DNA from: Shewanella psychrotolerans
GTDB lineage: Bacteria > Pseudomonadota > Gammaproteobacteria > Enterobacterales > Shewanellaceae
Assembly: GCF_019457595.1 (NCBI RefSeq)
Contig: NZ_CP080419.1
Location: forward strand, 3,286,001-3,350,000
Reading direction: 5' to 3'
DNA length: 64,000 bases
Positions 37,782 to 48,167 of this stretch are shown here, piece by piece; the first letter of the stretch is position 1, and every line of letters begins with the position of its first letter. The translations under genes and the position numbers were made by a program. The notes under the pieces were generated by a model. It did not search any database. It had not been told where the DNA came from and saw nothing but the letters and a program-made list of their open reading frames with translations.

Positions 37782-38080
37782 CCTAATCTCTGTTATTTAC
37801 TCACGACTACATTTAAATATAAATATTACAATAGCTGACGACGCCACCGCAATACCGTAATAGTACACCATTACAACTTAGGGTAACTATGCCTGTGGAT
37901 TGAGATCAGATCAAGCAGAAATTACCATCAATTGTAAAATTCAACTTTAGTGATTAGAGTGAGAGCTTGAAGACTTGGAAAATTGTCAATTCACTCGTTC
38001 GACGTCAAACTCCTGCAGCAAACATGACTTTCAAACAGATAAATCGATATGATCACCAACATTTATGCAGGCCCTAAAAC
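37782..38080. other. gap between aroF promoter side and rplS terminator
   Basis: About 300 bases without an ORF. It must contain the aroF promoter (minus strand). TGTAAAATTCAACTTTAG near 37934 resembles half a TyrR box (TGTAAA-N6-TTTACA), but the second half is poor. No leader peptide was found. Nothing else recognised. Confidence 0.4.
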
Positions 38081-38110
38081 ACAAAAACCCGCCATAAGGC
38101 GGGTATTTGT
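38081..38110 (-). terminator. terminator of the rpsP-rplS operon
   Basis: In the minus direction, ACCCGCC-TTAT-GGCGGGT followed by TTTTTGT. Confidence 0.9.
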
Positions 38111-38146
38111 GCGAACACTGCATCTTGTTTTACTTGAAGCGATTTC

Positions 38147-38497
38147 TTACTTAGAAAGCTTCTCACGGATACGTGCAGACTTACCTGAACGATCACGTAG
38201 GTAGTAAAGCTTAGCACGACGTACACGGCCGCGACGCTTAACTTCGATGCTAGAGATGATTGGGCTGTGAGTTTGGAACGCACGCTCAACACCTTCACCA
38301 TTAGAGATCTTACGAACTGTGAATGCAGAGTGCAGACCACGGTTACGCTTTGCGATTACAACGCCTTCGAAAGCCTGTAGACGCTCTTTACCGCCTTCAA
38401 CAACACGTACTTTAACAACTACTGTGTCACCTGCACCAAACTGTGGTACGTCTTGCTTCATTTGCTCATCGTTGAGCATTTTAATGATGTTATTCAT
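38147..38497 (-). CDS. rplS: 50S ribosomal protein L19
   Basis: 116 residues, with [40 protein letters not shown] and [20 protein letters not shown], diagnostic of L19, which lies at the 30S-50S interface. Last gene of rpsP-rimM-trmD-rplS, 35 bases after trmD. Confidence 0.98.
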   Translation of the reverse strand: MNNIIKMLNDEQMKQDVPQFGAGDTVVVKVRVVEGGKERLQAFEGVVIAKRNRGLHSAFTVRKISNGEGVERAFQTHSPIISSIEVKRRGRVRRAKLYYLRDRSGKSARIREKLSK

Positions 38498-38532
38498 GAA
38501 TAAACTCCATACTAGATATAACTGACCATTTG

Positions 38533-39279
38533 TTACTCACCCTTTTGGGCGGCATCGACAAATTCGGCTAGTAGCTTAGTTTGTTCGTCAGTCAGAGCTA
38601 GATTTTCAAATAATTCTGGTCGTCGTAACAAAGTTCTTCCGAGACTCTGCTTAAGACGCCAGCGTCTAATATGTTCGTGGTTACCACTTAACAACACTGC
38701 CGGTACATCGATACCATCAAGGCTTTCAGGTCGAGTATAGTGTGGACAATCCAGTAAACCATCAGAGAAGGAATCCTGCTCTGCTGATGCTTGCTTTCCA
38801 AGAACCCCTGGAACCAAACGTGATACTGAATCAATCAGAGTCATCGCTGGCAATTCACCGCCCGAAAGCACGTAATCGCCAATAGACCACTCTTCATCCA
38901 CTTCCGTTTGAATAATGCGCTCATCGATACCTTCGTAGCGACCACACACTAATATCAAACTCTCTGATTTAGCTAACTCTTCGACGCCTTGCTGAGTCAG
39001 CTTGCGTCCTTGAGGAGAAAGGTAAATCACCTTCGCCTTCTCTCCAGCAGCCGCTTTGGCTGCATGGATGGCATCGCGTAGAGGTTGCACCATCATCAAC
39101 ATGCCAGGTCCGCCGCCATAAGGCCGGTCGTCCACTGTGCGATGTTTATCATGGGTGAAATCACGAGGATTCCACGTTTGCAACTCCAGCAAGCCGTTGC
39201 TAACGGCCCGACCCGTTACACCAAAGTCTGTTACGGCACGAAACATCTCTGGAAACAGGGTTACTACCCCTAACCACAT
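38533..39279 (-). CDS. trmD: tRNA (guanine37-N1)-methyltransferase
   Basis: 248 residues; SPOUT/trefoil-knot methyltransferase forming m1G37 to prevent frameshifting. Signatures are [47 protein letters not shown] and [13 protein letters not shown]. Full length, 15 bases after rimM. Confidence 0.98.
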   Translation of the reverse strand: MWLGVVTLFPEMFRAVTDFGVTGRAVSNGLLELQTWNPRDFTHDKHRTVDDRPYGGGPGMLMMVQPLRDAIHAAKAAAGEKAKVIYLSPQGRKLTQQGVEELAKSESLILVCGRYEGIDERIIQTEVDEEWSIGDYVLSGGELPAMTLIDSVSRLVPGVLGKQASAEQDSFSDGLLDCPHYTRPESLDGIDVPAVLLSGNHEHIRRWRLKQSLGRTLLRRPELFENLALTDEQTKLLAEFVDAAQKGE

Positions 39280-39294
39280 CTGTTGTCCCTCGAC

Positions 39295-39825
39295 TTAGAA
39301 GTCCGGATCCCAATCCACTAAAATTTGTTTGTCCGATAGGTTCACCTCAATGATGAACTGCTCAGTAACAAAAGGAATCATACGTTCCGTTTTGCCAAAG
39401 CCATCTTTCGCATTCGCTTTTACAAGGAGTACGTCATTCGATCCTGTTTCCACGATCTGTTCGACTTTCCCCATGTCGTAGCCTTTGGTATTCACTACTT
39501 TACAGCCGATCAAATCACGCCAGTAGAACTCGTCTTCAGGCAACTCTTTCATCGACTCAGCAGGAATGGCAATCTCACAATTAGTGAGCATTTGCGCTTG
39601 GTCTCGAGTGGTTATGCCTTCGAGTGCAGCGATTAACGCCTTACCCTGAAAACGCCACTGGTCAACCTTAACCTCGCGCCATTCACCTTGCTCTTTAATC
39701 AACCAAGGTGAATAGTCAAAAATATCTTCGGCAGAATCGGTATAGCTAGTGATCTTCAACCAACCTTTAATACCGTGACATGAGCCTAATTTGCCCAGTA
39801 CGATAGGGTCTTGGTGACTACTCAT
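39295..39825 (-). CDS. rimM: ribosome maturation factor RimM
   Basis: 176 residues; N-terminal RimM beta-barrel ([20 protein letters not shown]) and C-terminal PRC-barrel ([11 protein letters not shown] to IPFVTEQFI, ending VDWDPDF). It assists 30S head assembly through S19. Second gene of the rpsP operon, 20 bases after rpsP. Confidence 0.97.
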   Translation of the reverse strand: MSSHQDPIVLGKLGSCHGIKGWLKITSYTDSAEDIFDYSPWLIKEQGEWREVKVDQWRFQGKALIAALEGITTRDQAQMLTNCEIAIPAESMKELPEDEFYWRDLIGCKVVNTKGYDMGKVEQIVETGSNDVLLVKANAKDGFGKTERMIPFVTEQFIIEVNLSDKQILVDWDPDF

Positions 39826-39845
39826 TAATCTATACCTTAACGCTA

Positions 39846-40097
39846 TTAAGCAGCAGCTTTACGAGCGTCTTTGATCAATTTTGCTACACGATCTGTAGTA
39901 GCAGCACCGTTAGCAACCCAGTGTTCTACACGATCAAGATCTAAGCGAAGTGCTTCTTCTTGACCTTGAGCAACAGGGTTGAAAAAGCCAACACGTTCGA
40001 TGAAACGACCGTCACGAGCATTGCGGCTATCAGCAACAACGATGTTATAAAATGGACGCTTTTTTGCGCCGCCACGAGCTAAACGAATGGTAACCAT
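39846..40097 (-). CDS. rpsP: 30S ribosomal protein S16
   Basis: 83 residues beginning [20 protein letters not shown], the universal S16 start; [14 protein letters not shown] follows. First gene of the operon; AGAGGATAAAGACGC precedes the ATG. In E. coli ffh lies directly upstream of this operon; here an efflux operon intervenes. Confidence 0.98.
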   Translation of the reverse strand: MVTIRLARGGAKKRPFYNIVVADSRNARDGRFIERVGFFNPVAQGQEEALRLDLDRVEHWVANGAATTDRVAKLIKDARKAAA

Positions 40098-40355
40098 GCG
40101 TCTTTATCCTCTAATGATTTACCCTTTAAATGGGGCAAAAATAAAAACTGGAACCCCGTGTTCGCGAAGAGTCCCAGATAGAAAGCCGCACGATTCTACC
40201 TGAATCGGCGACGAATGCAACATTTTTACACGACAATACTCTACAGCATATGACTTACTCACCATTGGGAATATGCAACTCAAACCGCAGGCAATAAACT
40301 TAAAAAGCTAATTTAATGATAAGTGTAACCCAAAAGGTCAACGGCAACTCGACGG

Positions 40356-41870
40356 CTATTGAACATCCCCCACCCTAGAAGACTTATCCGCCAAAGTCTG
40401 CGTCTGTTGCTCTTCCTTAAGCACACCGCCACCGAGTGAGCGATATAGCTTAATCATCGCCAGCAATTTGTCTCGTCTCACCTCACTTAAGCTAAGCTCA
40501 GCATTAAACAAGCTTCGTTGTGCATCCATAAGATCCAACGAACTCGATACGCCATTGCGATATCGTAACATCGCTAGGTGAGTATATCCGCGTGCTGCTT
40601 CGACCAGCTCTTCTTGCGCTTCAATCGCTAACTCAGAGCGCCGAAAACTATTCATGGCATCGTTAACTTCAAAGTATGCTGCCAATACTGCGCTGCGATA
40701 AGCAAGTAGAGCCTGCCTCGATTCCTCTTGGGCTATATCGTATTGGGCCGCGATACTGCCAGCATTGAAAATAGGCGCAGTAATACCGCCAAGGAGTGAC
40801 CAAGTGACTCCTTGACTATCAAAGATCTTATCTAAATCCTCAGATTCCGTACCATAGCGACCAGTAATGTTAAATTTAGGGAAAAAAGCCGTTTTGGCCA
40901 ACCCCACATTCGCGTTGGCCGCAATTAATGCCAGCTCTGCAGCTTTGACATCTGGCCGCTGTGACAGCATTTGTGACGGGATGCCCACCCTAAAAGAGGA
41001 AGGAAATGGCACTTCGGCAATGAGTGACGCTAAATCACCCTCTACTTTAAGCGGATAATCATATTCGCCGAGCAAAACCCTTAACTGATTAGCTTTTTCT
41101 TGACGCGCAAAATCGAGAGACGGCAAGGTGACTTTAGCACTCTGGTATTCCACTTCAGCTTGCTTAACCTGCAAGCCTGAAATCACCCCATTTTGTTTTC
41201 TTAACCTTGCCAAATCACGCTCTTTTTTACGCAACTGAACCGTATTGACAGAGATTTGATAACGCTGCTCAATATCAAGCCATTCATAATAACGACTGGC
41301 AACATCGCTTATTAGGCTGATAACCGCCAAATTAAGCGCTTCTTGTGTCGATAGAAAATGTGCATATTCAGCTTCACTGCGACGCCGATTAGCTCCCCAA
41401 ACATCAAGCTCCCAAGACACTGTACCGGCAATATCGAATTCATTGCCGTGGGTAGGATTAGTGTTGGTTATACCACTGTCGATTGAACGCTCTGCATTAG
41501 CGCCTAAACCAAATTCCGGATAAAGCGTCGCGTCAGTCACTGTCACTTTCGAACGAGCAGCGATGAGACGAGAACGTACCGCCTCAAGATCTAAGTTTTG
41601 CGCCAGCGCATAAGAGATAAGTTTACGCACATTGGGGTCAAGGTAAAATGACTGCCATGCCACCAGACCATCATTGTCGATGGTATCTTGTACCAACTCA
41701 TGATGATATTGCGCCGGTAGGTCAACGTCTGGACGCTGATAGTCAGGTCCCATTGCACAACCAACTAAGCCCAGTACCGTGGCTGTAAACCCTATGACCT
41801 TAGCCCTACTAGCAACCCAAACGAGCTTTAACGTGAATCTTGCTTGATCTCCGAGCCGTTGATTAGCCAT
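40356..41870 (-). CDS. RND efflux outer membrane factor lipoprotein (OprM/NodT family)
   Basis: 504 residues from the ATG at 41870 (MANQRLGDQ), chosen over one at 41876 because GGAGG is 9 bases away rather than 3. Lipobox LVGC (Cys38) is followed by MGPDYQRPDVDLPAQY, the standard start of mature OprM-like channels. Two TolC-type repeats follow (SYALAQNLDLEAVRSRLIAA, YRNGVSSSLDLMDAQRSLF). The N-terminal region before the signal is unusually long and basic. The gene overlaps the RND gene end by 8 bases and is the last of a three-gene pump operon. Confidence 0.92.
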   Translation of the reverse strand: MANQRLGDQARFTLKLVWVASRAKVIGFTATVLGLVGCAMGPDYQRPDVDLPAQYHHELVQDTIDNDGLVAWQSFYLDPNVRKLISYALAQNLDLEAVRSRLIAARSKVTVTDATLYPEFGLGANAERSIDSGITNTNPTHGNEFDIAGTVSWELDVWGANRRRSEAEYAHFLSTQEALNLAVISLISDVASRYYEWLDIEQRYQISVNTVQLRKKERDLARLRKQNGVISGLQVKQAEVEYQSAKVTLPSLDFARQEKANQLRVLLGEYDYPLKVEGDLASLIAEVPFPSSFRVGIPSQMLSQRPDVKAAELALIAANANVGLAKTAFFPKFNITGRYGTESEDLDKIFDSQGVTWSLLGGITAPIFNAGSIAAQYDIAQEESRQALLAYRSAVLAAYFEVNDAMNSFRRSELAIEAQEELVEAARGYTHLAMLRYRNGVSSSLDLMDAQRSLFNAELSLSEVRRDKLLAMIKLYRSLGGGVLKEEQQTQTLADKSSRVGDVQ

Positions 41871-44800
41871 GAGCATTGCCCTCCTGCGCAGGACGTCCGT
41901 TCGCTGCGCCAGGCTTTATTTTAGATTTTAACCAGCCTGCGGTCGTGACGAAAAAAAGGGGCACCATAATAATACCTATGGTGGTCGCAAACACCATTCC
42001 GCACAGAATAGGGATAGAGATGCTCTGGCGACTCACCGCGCCTGGCCCCACAGATAACACCAGCGGCAACACACCTAAAATGAATGCCATTGAGGTCATT
42101 AGAATGGGGCGAAAACGCATGTTGGCGGCCTCTAACGCGGCCTCAAGATAACCTTTTCCTTCCTTATGCAATTGATTAGCAAACTCGACAATCAAAATAG
42201 AGTTCTTCGCCGCCATCCCAATGAGAGCAATAAAGGCGACTTGAAAGAATAAATTACTCTCCATGCCACTGACCCAAGTGCCTAAGGCCGCCCCCAACAT
42301 AGCAATCGGTGCGATGAGCAATACCGCAATGGGGATAGTCCAACTCTCATACAGTGCAGCAAGGAATAAGAATACAAACAACATAGCTAACGCGACAGCA
42401 ATGCTGGTTTGATTGGCTGACTGTACTTCCTGATAAGTAATACCTGTCCATTCGTAACTAAACTCATTGGGTAAAATGGGTTTAGCCACTCGCTCTATGG
42501 CTCTAATCACATCACCAGAGGCATAACCCGCTGCCGGCGTTGCATTAATCGAGGCACTGCTAAATAAATTGTAATGAGTTACCGCAGCTGGGCCAACAGA
42601 ATACTCATACTTCGCCAGCACACCGATAGGCACCATAGCGCCGCTGGATGAGCGCACGTAGTAATCTTTTATCTGCTCAGGAAATTGACGATAACTCTCC
42701 TCGGCTTGCACTTTTACTCGATACACACGGCCAAATAAATTGAAATCATTAACCGTAGAAGAATCTGTAAAAGTTTTTATCGTACTGTAGATATCAGCCA
42801 CATTAACGCCAATGGCCATCGCTTTGGCTTCATCAACCGTTAAGTGCAGCTGTGGTATCGCACTTTGAAGAGACAGCCCTGCCGTTGCAATTTCTGGTTG
42901 TAATTTAAGTTGTTCAACCAGCTCACCAGCGGTTTCCATTAAGCCTTTAAAGTTTGTCCCAGAGGTGTCTTGTAGCTCCATTTCAACCCCAGAACCATTA
43001 CCTAATCCTGGCACTGCCGAGGGTAAATACACGTTGAACTCAGCTTCTAATATATCGAGTAACGCGTGATCTATCTCTTTCATCACTTTTTTAACCGTTG
43101 CATCACTCTGCATCCGCTCAGACCAAGGCTTAAGAATAATTTCGAATTGACCATTAGCTTGGTTAGAGCCTGAACGACGATTCTCTCCGGCCAAGGTAAA
43201 CGAATATGCAACAGCAGGATGGGCCAACACTTTGGCTTCGGCTTTCTTTAGCACGGCTTGTGAACGATTCACGGTTGCGCCATCAGGTAAGGTCATATCG
43301 ATAAAAAAGCGACCTTGATCTTCATCAGGCATAAAACTCGACGGTAGGTTTGACATGATCATATAAACGCCACCGACCATAATGGCAAACACCAAATAAC
43401 TACGTGTAGCCTGCCGAGCAGTTAATGCAACGATCGCGACATATTTACTGGTACAAATATCCAGCTTGTCGTTCATCCATTTGAAAAAACCCGAGGTGGC
43501 CTTATCTCCTGGCCTTAGCAATAAGGCACATAAGGCTGGCGACAGTGTCAGCGCCACGACCGTAGAGATCAACACCGCCACGGTAATCGCTATGGCAAAC
43601 TCGCGGTACATGATGCCGGTTATCCCCGATAAAAAAGAAACTGGTACAAATACCGCCGCCAAGACTAAGCTTGTTGCCACCAGCGCGCCAGAAAGCTCTT
43701 TCATGGCAACACCGGTCGCCTCAACGGAATTTAAGCCCTTTTCATGCATTAAGCGCTCAACATTTTCTACGACCACAATGGCATCATCAACTACAATACC
43801 GATCGCCAGCACTAAGGCCAGTAAACTCACAGTGTTAATCGTAAACCCAAACGCCAGCATGGCCGCCAGCGTACCAACCAATGATACTGGCACCGCAATT
43901 GCGGGGATCAAGGTTGCCCGAAAGTTTTGCAGGAACAGATAGACCACCAATATCACTAGTATCAATGCTTCAATTAACGTTTTGACCACTTCATCAATCG
44001 AGTTTTCAATAAAAATAGAAGCATCAAAAAAGACTTCCCAGTTCATACCTTGCGGGAACTTTTCTGCCAGTGTCGCCATCTCGTTTTTAACATTTTTGGT
44101 CACCTCTAGGGCATTGGCTCCGGGTAACAGATAAACCTGCAAAATGGTCGCATTAATCCCATTTAGTTGTGACTGTAGGGTGTAGGATGACGAGCCTAAC
44201 TCCACCCGCGCAATATCACGCAACCTGATAAGAGAGCCATCGCTATTGGCGCGCACAATAATCTCTTTAAATTGTGGCACACTGCTCATACGCCCCTCTG
44301 CGGTGATAGGCATTGTCATACTTAGGGACTCAGCATTGGGCTGCGAACCAATCGCCCCCGCGGGCGACTCCTTATTCTGTGCCTTCACCGCCGCGATCAC
44401 ATCGCTAGTCGTAAGACCATAACCGGCCATAATATCGGGCTTTAACCAGACTCGCATTGAATAGCTGCGTGACCCGGTATTTCGCACACGTCCGACGCCT
44501 GGGATACGTTTAAGGGCCGCTTGAATATTGATGGTCGCGTAGTTACTTAAATAGATTTCATCATAGCGGTCATCGGTCGATGTTAACGCTAATTTAAGTA
44601 GCTCAACCGAGGCTTCTTTCGATACAGACACCCCTTCGGTTTGCACATCAATGGGTAAGCTTCCAGCCGCTTGTTGAGTTGAGTTTTGCACATCAACCGC
44701 CGCCAAATCAGGATTAGTGCCAACATCAAAGGTAATGGTGACATTAGCGCTGCCAGAGTTAGTACTCTTAGAGCTCATATAAATCATGTTCGGTAAACCG

Positions 44801-45009
44801 TTTAATTCTTGCTCTAACGGTGTAGCAACCGACTCTGCAGCCGTTGTCGATGCGGCACCAGGATAGGAAGCCGACACTTTAACTTGTGGCGGCGTAATAT
44901 AAGGATATTGATCTATGGGCAGTTTAAACATGGCAATTAAGCCAAGCAGTACAATCACTATGGAGATAACACAAGCATACACCGGCCGAGTCACAAAAAA
45001 TTGTGCCAT
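41863..45009 (-). CDS. RND multidrug efflux transporter, HAE1/AcrB-like
   Basis: 1048 residues, the length of AcrB. It starts MAQFFVTRPVYACVISIVIV; 12 membrane helices and two large periplasmic loops are expected. The proton-relay region of helix 4 reads LVLAIGIVVDDAIVVVENVE, with both Asp residues present. SGAPVGFPV-like substrate features are not distinctive. It drives drug/H+ antiport through the periplasmic adaptor and outer membrane channel encoded next to it. Two bases separate it from the adaptor gene. Confidence 0.96.
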   Translation of the reverse strand: MAQFFVTRPVYACVISIVIVLLGLIAMFKLPIDQYPYITPPQVKVSASYPGAASTTAAESVATPLEQELNGLPNMIYMSSKSTNSGSANVTITFDVGTNPDLAAVDVQNSTQQAAGSLPIDVQTEGVSVSKEASVELLKLALTSTDDRYDEIYLSNYATINIQAALKRIPGVGRVRNTGSRSYSMRVWLKPDIMAGYGLTTSDVIAAVKAQNKESPAGAIGSQPNAESLSMTMPITAEGRMSSVPQFKEIIVRANSDGSLIRLRDIARVELGSSSYTLQSQLNGINATILQVYLLPGANALEVTKNVKNEMATLAEKFPQGMNWEVFFDASIFIENSIDEVVKTLIEALILVILVVYLFLQNFRATLIPAIAVPVSLVGTLAAMLAFGFTINTVSLLALVLAIGIVVDDAIVVVENVERLMHEKGLNSVEATGVAMKELSGALVATSLVLAAVFVPVSFLSGITGIMYREFAIAITVAVLISTVVALTLSPALCALLLRPGDKATSGFFKWMNDKLDICTSKYVAIVALTARQATRSYLVFAIMVGGVYMIMSNLPSSFMPDEDQGRFFIDMTLPDGATVNRSQAVLKKAEAKVLAHPAVAYSFTLAGENRRSGSNQANGQFEIILKPWSERMQSDATVKKVMKEIDHALLDILEAEFNVYLPSAVPGLGNGSGVEMELQDTSGTNFKGLMETAGELVEQLKLQPEIATAGLSLQSAIPQLHLTVDEAKAMAIGVNVADIYSTIKTFTDSSTVNDFNLFGRVYRVKVQAEESYRQFPEQIKDYYVRSSSGAMVPIGVLAKYEYSVGPAAVTHYNLFSSASINATPAAGYASGDVIRAIERVAKPILPNEFSYEWTGITYQEVQSANQTSIAVALAMLFVFLFLAALYESWTIPIAVLLIAPIAMLGAALGTWVSGMESNLFFQVAFIALIGMAAKNSILIVEFANQLHKEGKGYLEAALEAANMRFRPILMTSMAFILGVLPLVLSVGPGAVSRQSISIPILCGMVFATTIGIIMVPLFFVTTAGWLKSKIKPGAANGRPAQEGNAHG

Positions 45010-45011
45010 GG

Positions 45012-46232
45012 TTACTGCTCCTGCTCTTGTTCTAACGCTTGCTGTTTAAGCGCCTGTTCTTTTTGTGCTCTATCTTCACGTTGTTGATATTCTTGTTGAG
45101 TTAATGGCTCCGCCAGTTGACCGTGACGAACGCGGTGCATACCTTCAACAATCACCAATTCACCCGCGCGCAAACCACTCTTAACCACGACCCCCATCTT
45201 GCCCTGATGCTCTATCACAATAAAACGCCGCTCGACCTTATTATCAGGTTGCACCACCATGACATATACCCCGCCCTGTTCTACCTGGGTAGCCTTTTGT
45301 GGGATCACGACGGCGTCATCTATCTCATCAAGCTTGATCCGTACATTGGTGTATTGACCGGGTAGCAGCTCTTTATTGGGGTTGGGTAGCTCAGCCCTTA
45401 CTTGGAATGTACCCGTTTCAGGATTAACCGACGGATCGGTAAAGCGCACATCCCCTAGATATGGGTAAGCACTATGGTCGGGTAAGGTGATGGCCACAAA
45501 ACCTTCGACGGCTTTACCTTCGGTCTCGGCATCTTTCTTGTCAGAGTAACTCGTCATGCGACGACGGGCGTTAAGGTAATCTAAAGCCGACATGTTGAAG
45601 GTGACATAGATGGGGTTAACTTGCTTTACCCGAGTAAGCAAAGATTGACCATTACTGCCAACGAGTGCGCCTATATCAACCTCTGAACGACTAACTAAAC
45701 CTGATATCGGCGATTTAATCTCTGTATAACTCAGCTCCAACTGAGCTTCTTCCAACTCAGCCATACTTGCCGCAAGGCTTGATTTGGCTTGGGATAACAC
45801 AGATAACGCATTATCAAAATCGAGCTGACTAGCAGCATCTTGCTCATACAAAGGCCTTAAACGGTCCACATCACGCTTGGCTTTATCCAAAGCAGATTGC
45901 TGTGATTCGACATTGGCTTTTAAACGATTGACCACGGCCAAATAAGGGCGGTTGTCAATCCGATATAACACCGCACCTTTTTTTACCGCACTACCTTCGA
46001 TGAAGCTTTTGTCTTCAACAAAACCATCAACACGTGCCCTAACCTCTACATCGAGTGATGCTTGTGTCACACCAATGTAGTTGCCATAGAGTGGCACCTT
46101 GGCTGAACTGACTTTCTCAACAACGACTAACTTAGGAATGATTTTCGGCTCAGTCTTCTCGCAACCAACTAAAGAAATAAATGCCACAATGACAACGACT
46201 AAGCGTTTTGCCGGAAAAACTATTCTAATCAT
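45012..46232 (-). CDS. RND efflux periplasmic adaptor (membrane fusion) lipoprotein
   Basis: 406 residues. Lipobox SLVGC (Cys24), lipoyl/barrel-sandwich region (EVRARVDGFVEDKSFIEGSAVKKG), a coiled-coil hairpin at about 105-160 (heptads in ESQQSALDKAKRDVDRLRP), the second lipoyl half SYTEIKSPISGLVSRS, then beta-barrel and membrane-proximal domains. The C-terminus is Gln/Glu-rich. First gene of the pump operon. No regulator of the TetR type lies beside it, so its control is not visible. Confidence 0.93.
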   Translation of the reverse strand: MIRIVFPAKRLVVVIVAFISLVGCEKTEPKIIPKLVVVEKVSSAKVPLYGNYIGVTQASLDVEVRARVDGFVEDKSFIEGSAVKKGAVLYRIDNRPYLAVVNRLKANVESQQSALDKAKRDVDRLRPLYEQDAASQLDFDNALSVLSQAKSSLAASMAELEEAQLELSYTEIKSPISGLVSRSEVDIGALVGSNGQSLLTRVKQVNPIYVTFNMSALDYLNARRRMTSYSDKKDAETEGKAVEGFVAITLPDHSAYPYLGDVRFTDPSVNPETGTFQVRAELPNPNKELLPGQYTNVRIKLDEIDDAVVIPQKATQVEQGGVYVMVVQPDNKVERRFIVIEHQGKMGVVVKSGLRAGELVIVEGMHRVRHGQLAEPLTQQEYQQREDRAQKEQALKQQALEQEQEQ

Positions 46233-46443
46233 GAATATGCCCTAAATTAATCAATCGTACCACGCAGCACAAGGCCGCCCATTTAAACCCCAACGAGTCA
46301 ATGAGCAACGTTAATACGATATGGTGTGCAGGAATAAGTGTAAACGCTAACATCCCACAACATCAAGAGAACAACCAAATAACAGCAAGATAAAAAACTG
46401 AAAAATCAGTCACTAGCCTCAGTTGCAGCTTTCTTCAACATCG

Positions 46444-46476
46444 CAAAAAAAAGCTCAAGCATATTGCTTGAGCCTT
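46444..46476 (-). terminator. terminator of ffh
   Basis: GGCTCAAGC/GCTTGAGCT around AATAT, followed by eight T in the minus direction. Confidence 0.9.
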
Positions 46477-46503
46477 AAGATTTGCGCATTTTAAGAGACT
46501 TAA

Positions 46504-47877
46504 TTAACGGCCTGGCATCTTCATGCCTGGAGGCAACATGCCACTCATGCCGCGCATCATTTTTTTCATGCCGCCTTTAGCCGACATCTTCTTCATCATT
46601 TTTTGCATCTGAGTAAACTGTTTCAATAAACGGTTTACATCTTGGATCTGGGTACCTGATCCCATTGCAATACGGCGTTTACGTGAGCCCTTGATAATAT
46701 CAGGACGTTTACGCTCTGCGGCTGTCATGGAGTTAATGATCGCCTCCATTTGCCCCGTCATCTTACCGTCTTGCACTTGAGCGAGCGCTTCTGGCGGAAG
46801 TTGACCAACACCAGGCAGCTTTTCCAGCATGTTCATCATGCCGCCCATGTTTTTCATCTGCTGCAGCTGTTCACGGAAATCTTCAAGATCAAAGCTACCG
46901 CCTTGCTTCACTTTAGAAGCAAGCTTCATCGCCTTATCTTTATCGACGCCACGCTCTACTTCTTCGATAAGCGATAACACATCGCCCATGCCTAAGATAC
47001 GAGAGGCTACACGATCGGGATGGAAAGGCTCTAGTGCATCGGTCTTCTCACCGACACCCAAAAACTTAATCGGCTTACCGGTGATATGGCGAATGGATAA
47101 TGCCGCACCGCCGCGTGCATCACCATCGACTTTGGTAAGAATCACGCCTGTTAAAGGTAGTGTTTCGTTAAACGCTTTAGCCGTATTGGCCGCATCTTGA
47201 CCTGTCATAGCATCAACCACGAACAAGGTTTCGATTGGTTTAACCGCAGCATGAAGATCTTTGATCTCATCCATCATGCTTTCGTCAACGTGCAATCGAC
47301 CTGCCGTATCGACAATAACAACGTCGATAAACTTCAGTTTTGCATGCGCCATAGCTGCATTAACAATATCGACTGGCTTTTGGCTGACATCTGATGGGAA
47401 GAACTCAACCTCAACTTCGGCAGCCAAGGTTTCAAGCTGCTTTATTGCAGCAGGACGATATACGTCAGCACTGACCACGAGGACAGATTTCTTTTCACGC
47501 TCTCGAAGAAACTTAGACAGTTTCGCCACACTGGTAGTTTTACCGGCACCTTGAAGACCAGCCATCATGATAACCGCAGGAGGCTGGGTCGATAGATTTA
47601 GCGCTTCGTTGGCTTCGCCCATGGCGTTTTCCAACTCGCTTTGTACTATCTTAATAAAAGCTTGGCCTGGACTAAGGCTTTTCGAGACTTCTTGGCCAAC
47701 AGCACGTTCTTTAACGCTGTTTACAAAAGCACGCACAACAGGCAAAGCGACATCGGCTTCAAGCAACGCCATACGCACTTCGCGTAACGTTTCTTTTATA
47801 TTATCTTCAGTTAAGCGACCACGACCACTGATGTTCTTCAGGGTACGTGATAATCTGTCCGTTAGGTTCTCAAACAT
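46504..47877 (-). CDS. ffh: signal recognition particle protein Ffh
   Basis: 457 residues. N domain (1-90), G domain with GLQGAGKTTSVAKL (about 107-120), DTAGRLHVD and TKVDGDARGGAALS, and a Met-rich M domain (about 295-457, with MGSGTQIQDVNRLLKQFTQM and the GMKKMMRGMSGMLPPGMK tail). It binds 4.5S RNA and signal sequences for co-translational insertion with FtsY. Divergent from ypjD, as in E. coli. Confidence 0.98.
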   Translation of the reverse strand: MFENLTDRLSRTLKNISGRGRLTEDNIKETLREVRMALLEADVALPVVRAFVNSVKERAVGQEVSKSLSPGQAFIKIVQSELENAMGEANEALNLSTQPPAVIMMAGLQGAGKTTSVAKLSKFLREREKKSVLVVSADVYRPAAIKQLETLAAEVEVEFFPSDVSQKPVDIVNAAMAHAKLKFIDVVIVDTAGRLHVDESMMDEIKDLHAAVKPIETLFVVDAMTGQDAANTAKAFNETLPLTGVILTKVDGDARGGAALSIRHITGKPIKFLGVGEKTDALEPFHPDRVASRILGMGDVLSLIEEVERGVDKDKAMKLASKVKQGGSFDLEDFREQLQQMKNMGGMMNMLEKLPGVGQLPPEALAQVQDGKMTGQMEAIINSMTAAERKRPDIIKGSRKRRIAMGSGTQIQDVNRLLKQFTQMQKMMKKMSAKGGMKKMMRGMSGMLPPGMKMPGR

Positions 47878-48167
47878 TATCGCGTTCTTTACCGTTTAGA
47901 ATTTACATGATTGAGCGTATTATAACGATGCATAGATATTATGCTACCGCACTAAGCAAGTTATCGAACTTGAACGGATGCATTAATCTTTTAAAAATTT
48001 GTAAAACTTAGGACTAACGCTCAGAAAGTGCTAATTTTTGTGTGTAAAGCCCCTGCCCATTTATACATAGCTCGTGTTATTCTAATGACATTAGATAAGC
48101 AAGATACAACCAACTCAGAAGGGTTGCGATTGCAAAGAAAACGAACATAACGATAGGTTAATTTTCG

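Noticed and set aside
37934..37951. TyrR box upstream of aroF
   Set aside because: Only the left half TGTAAA matches; the right half is off by spacing and bases.
43466..43942. 158-codon ORF antisense to the RND transporter
   Set aside because: A shadow of conserved AcrB-like helices; Thr/Ala-rich with no binding site.
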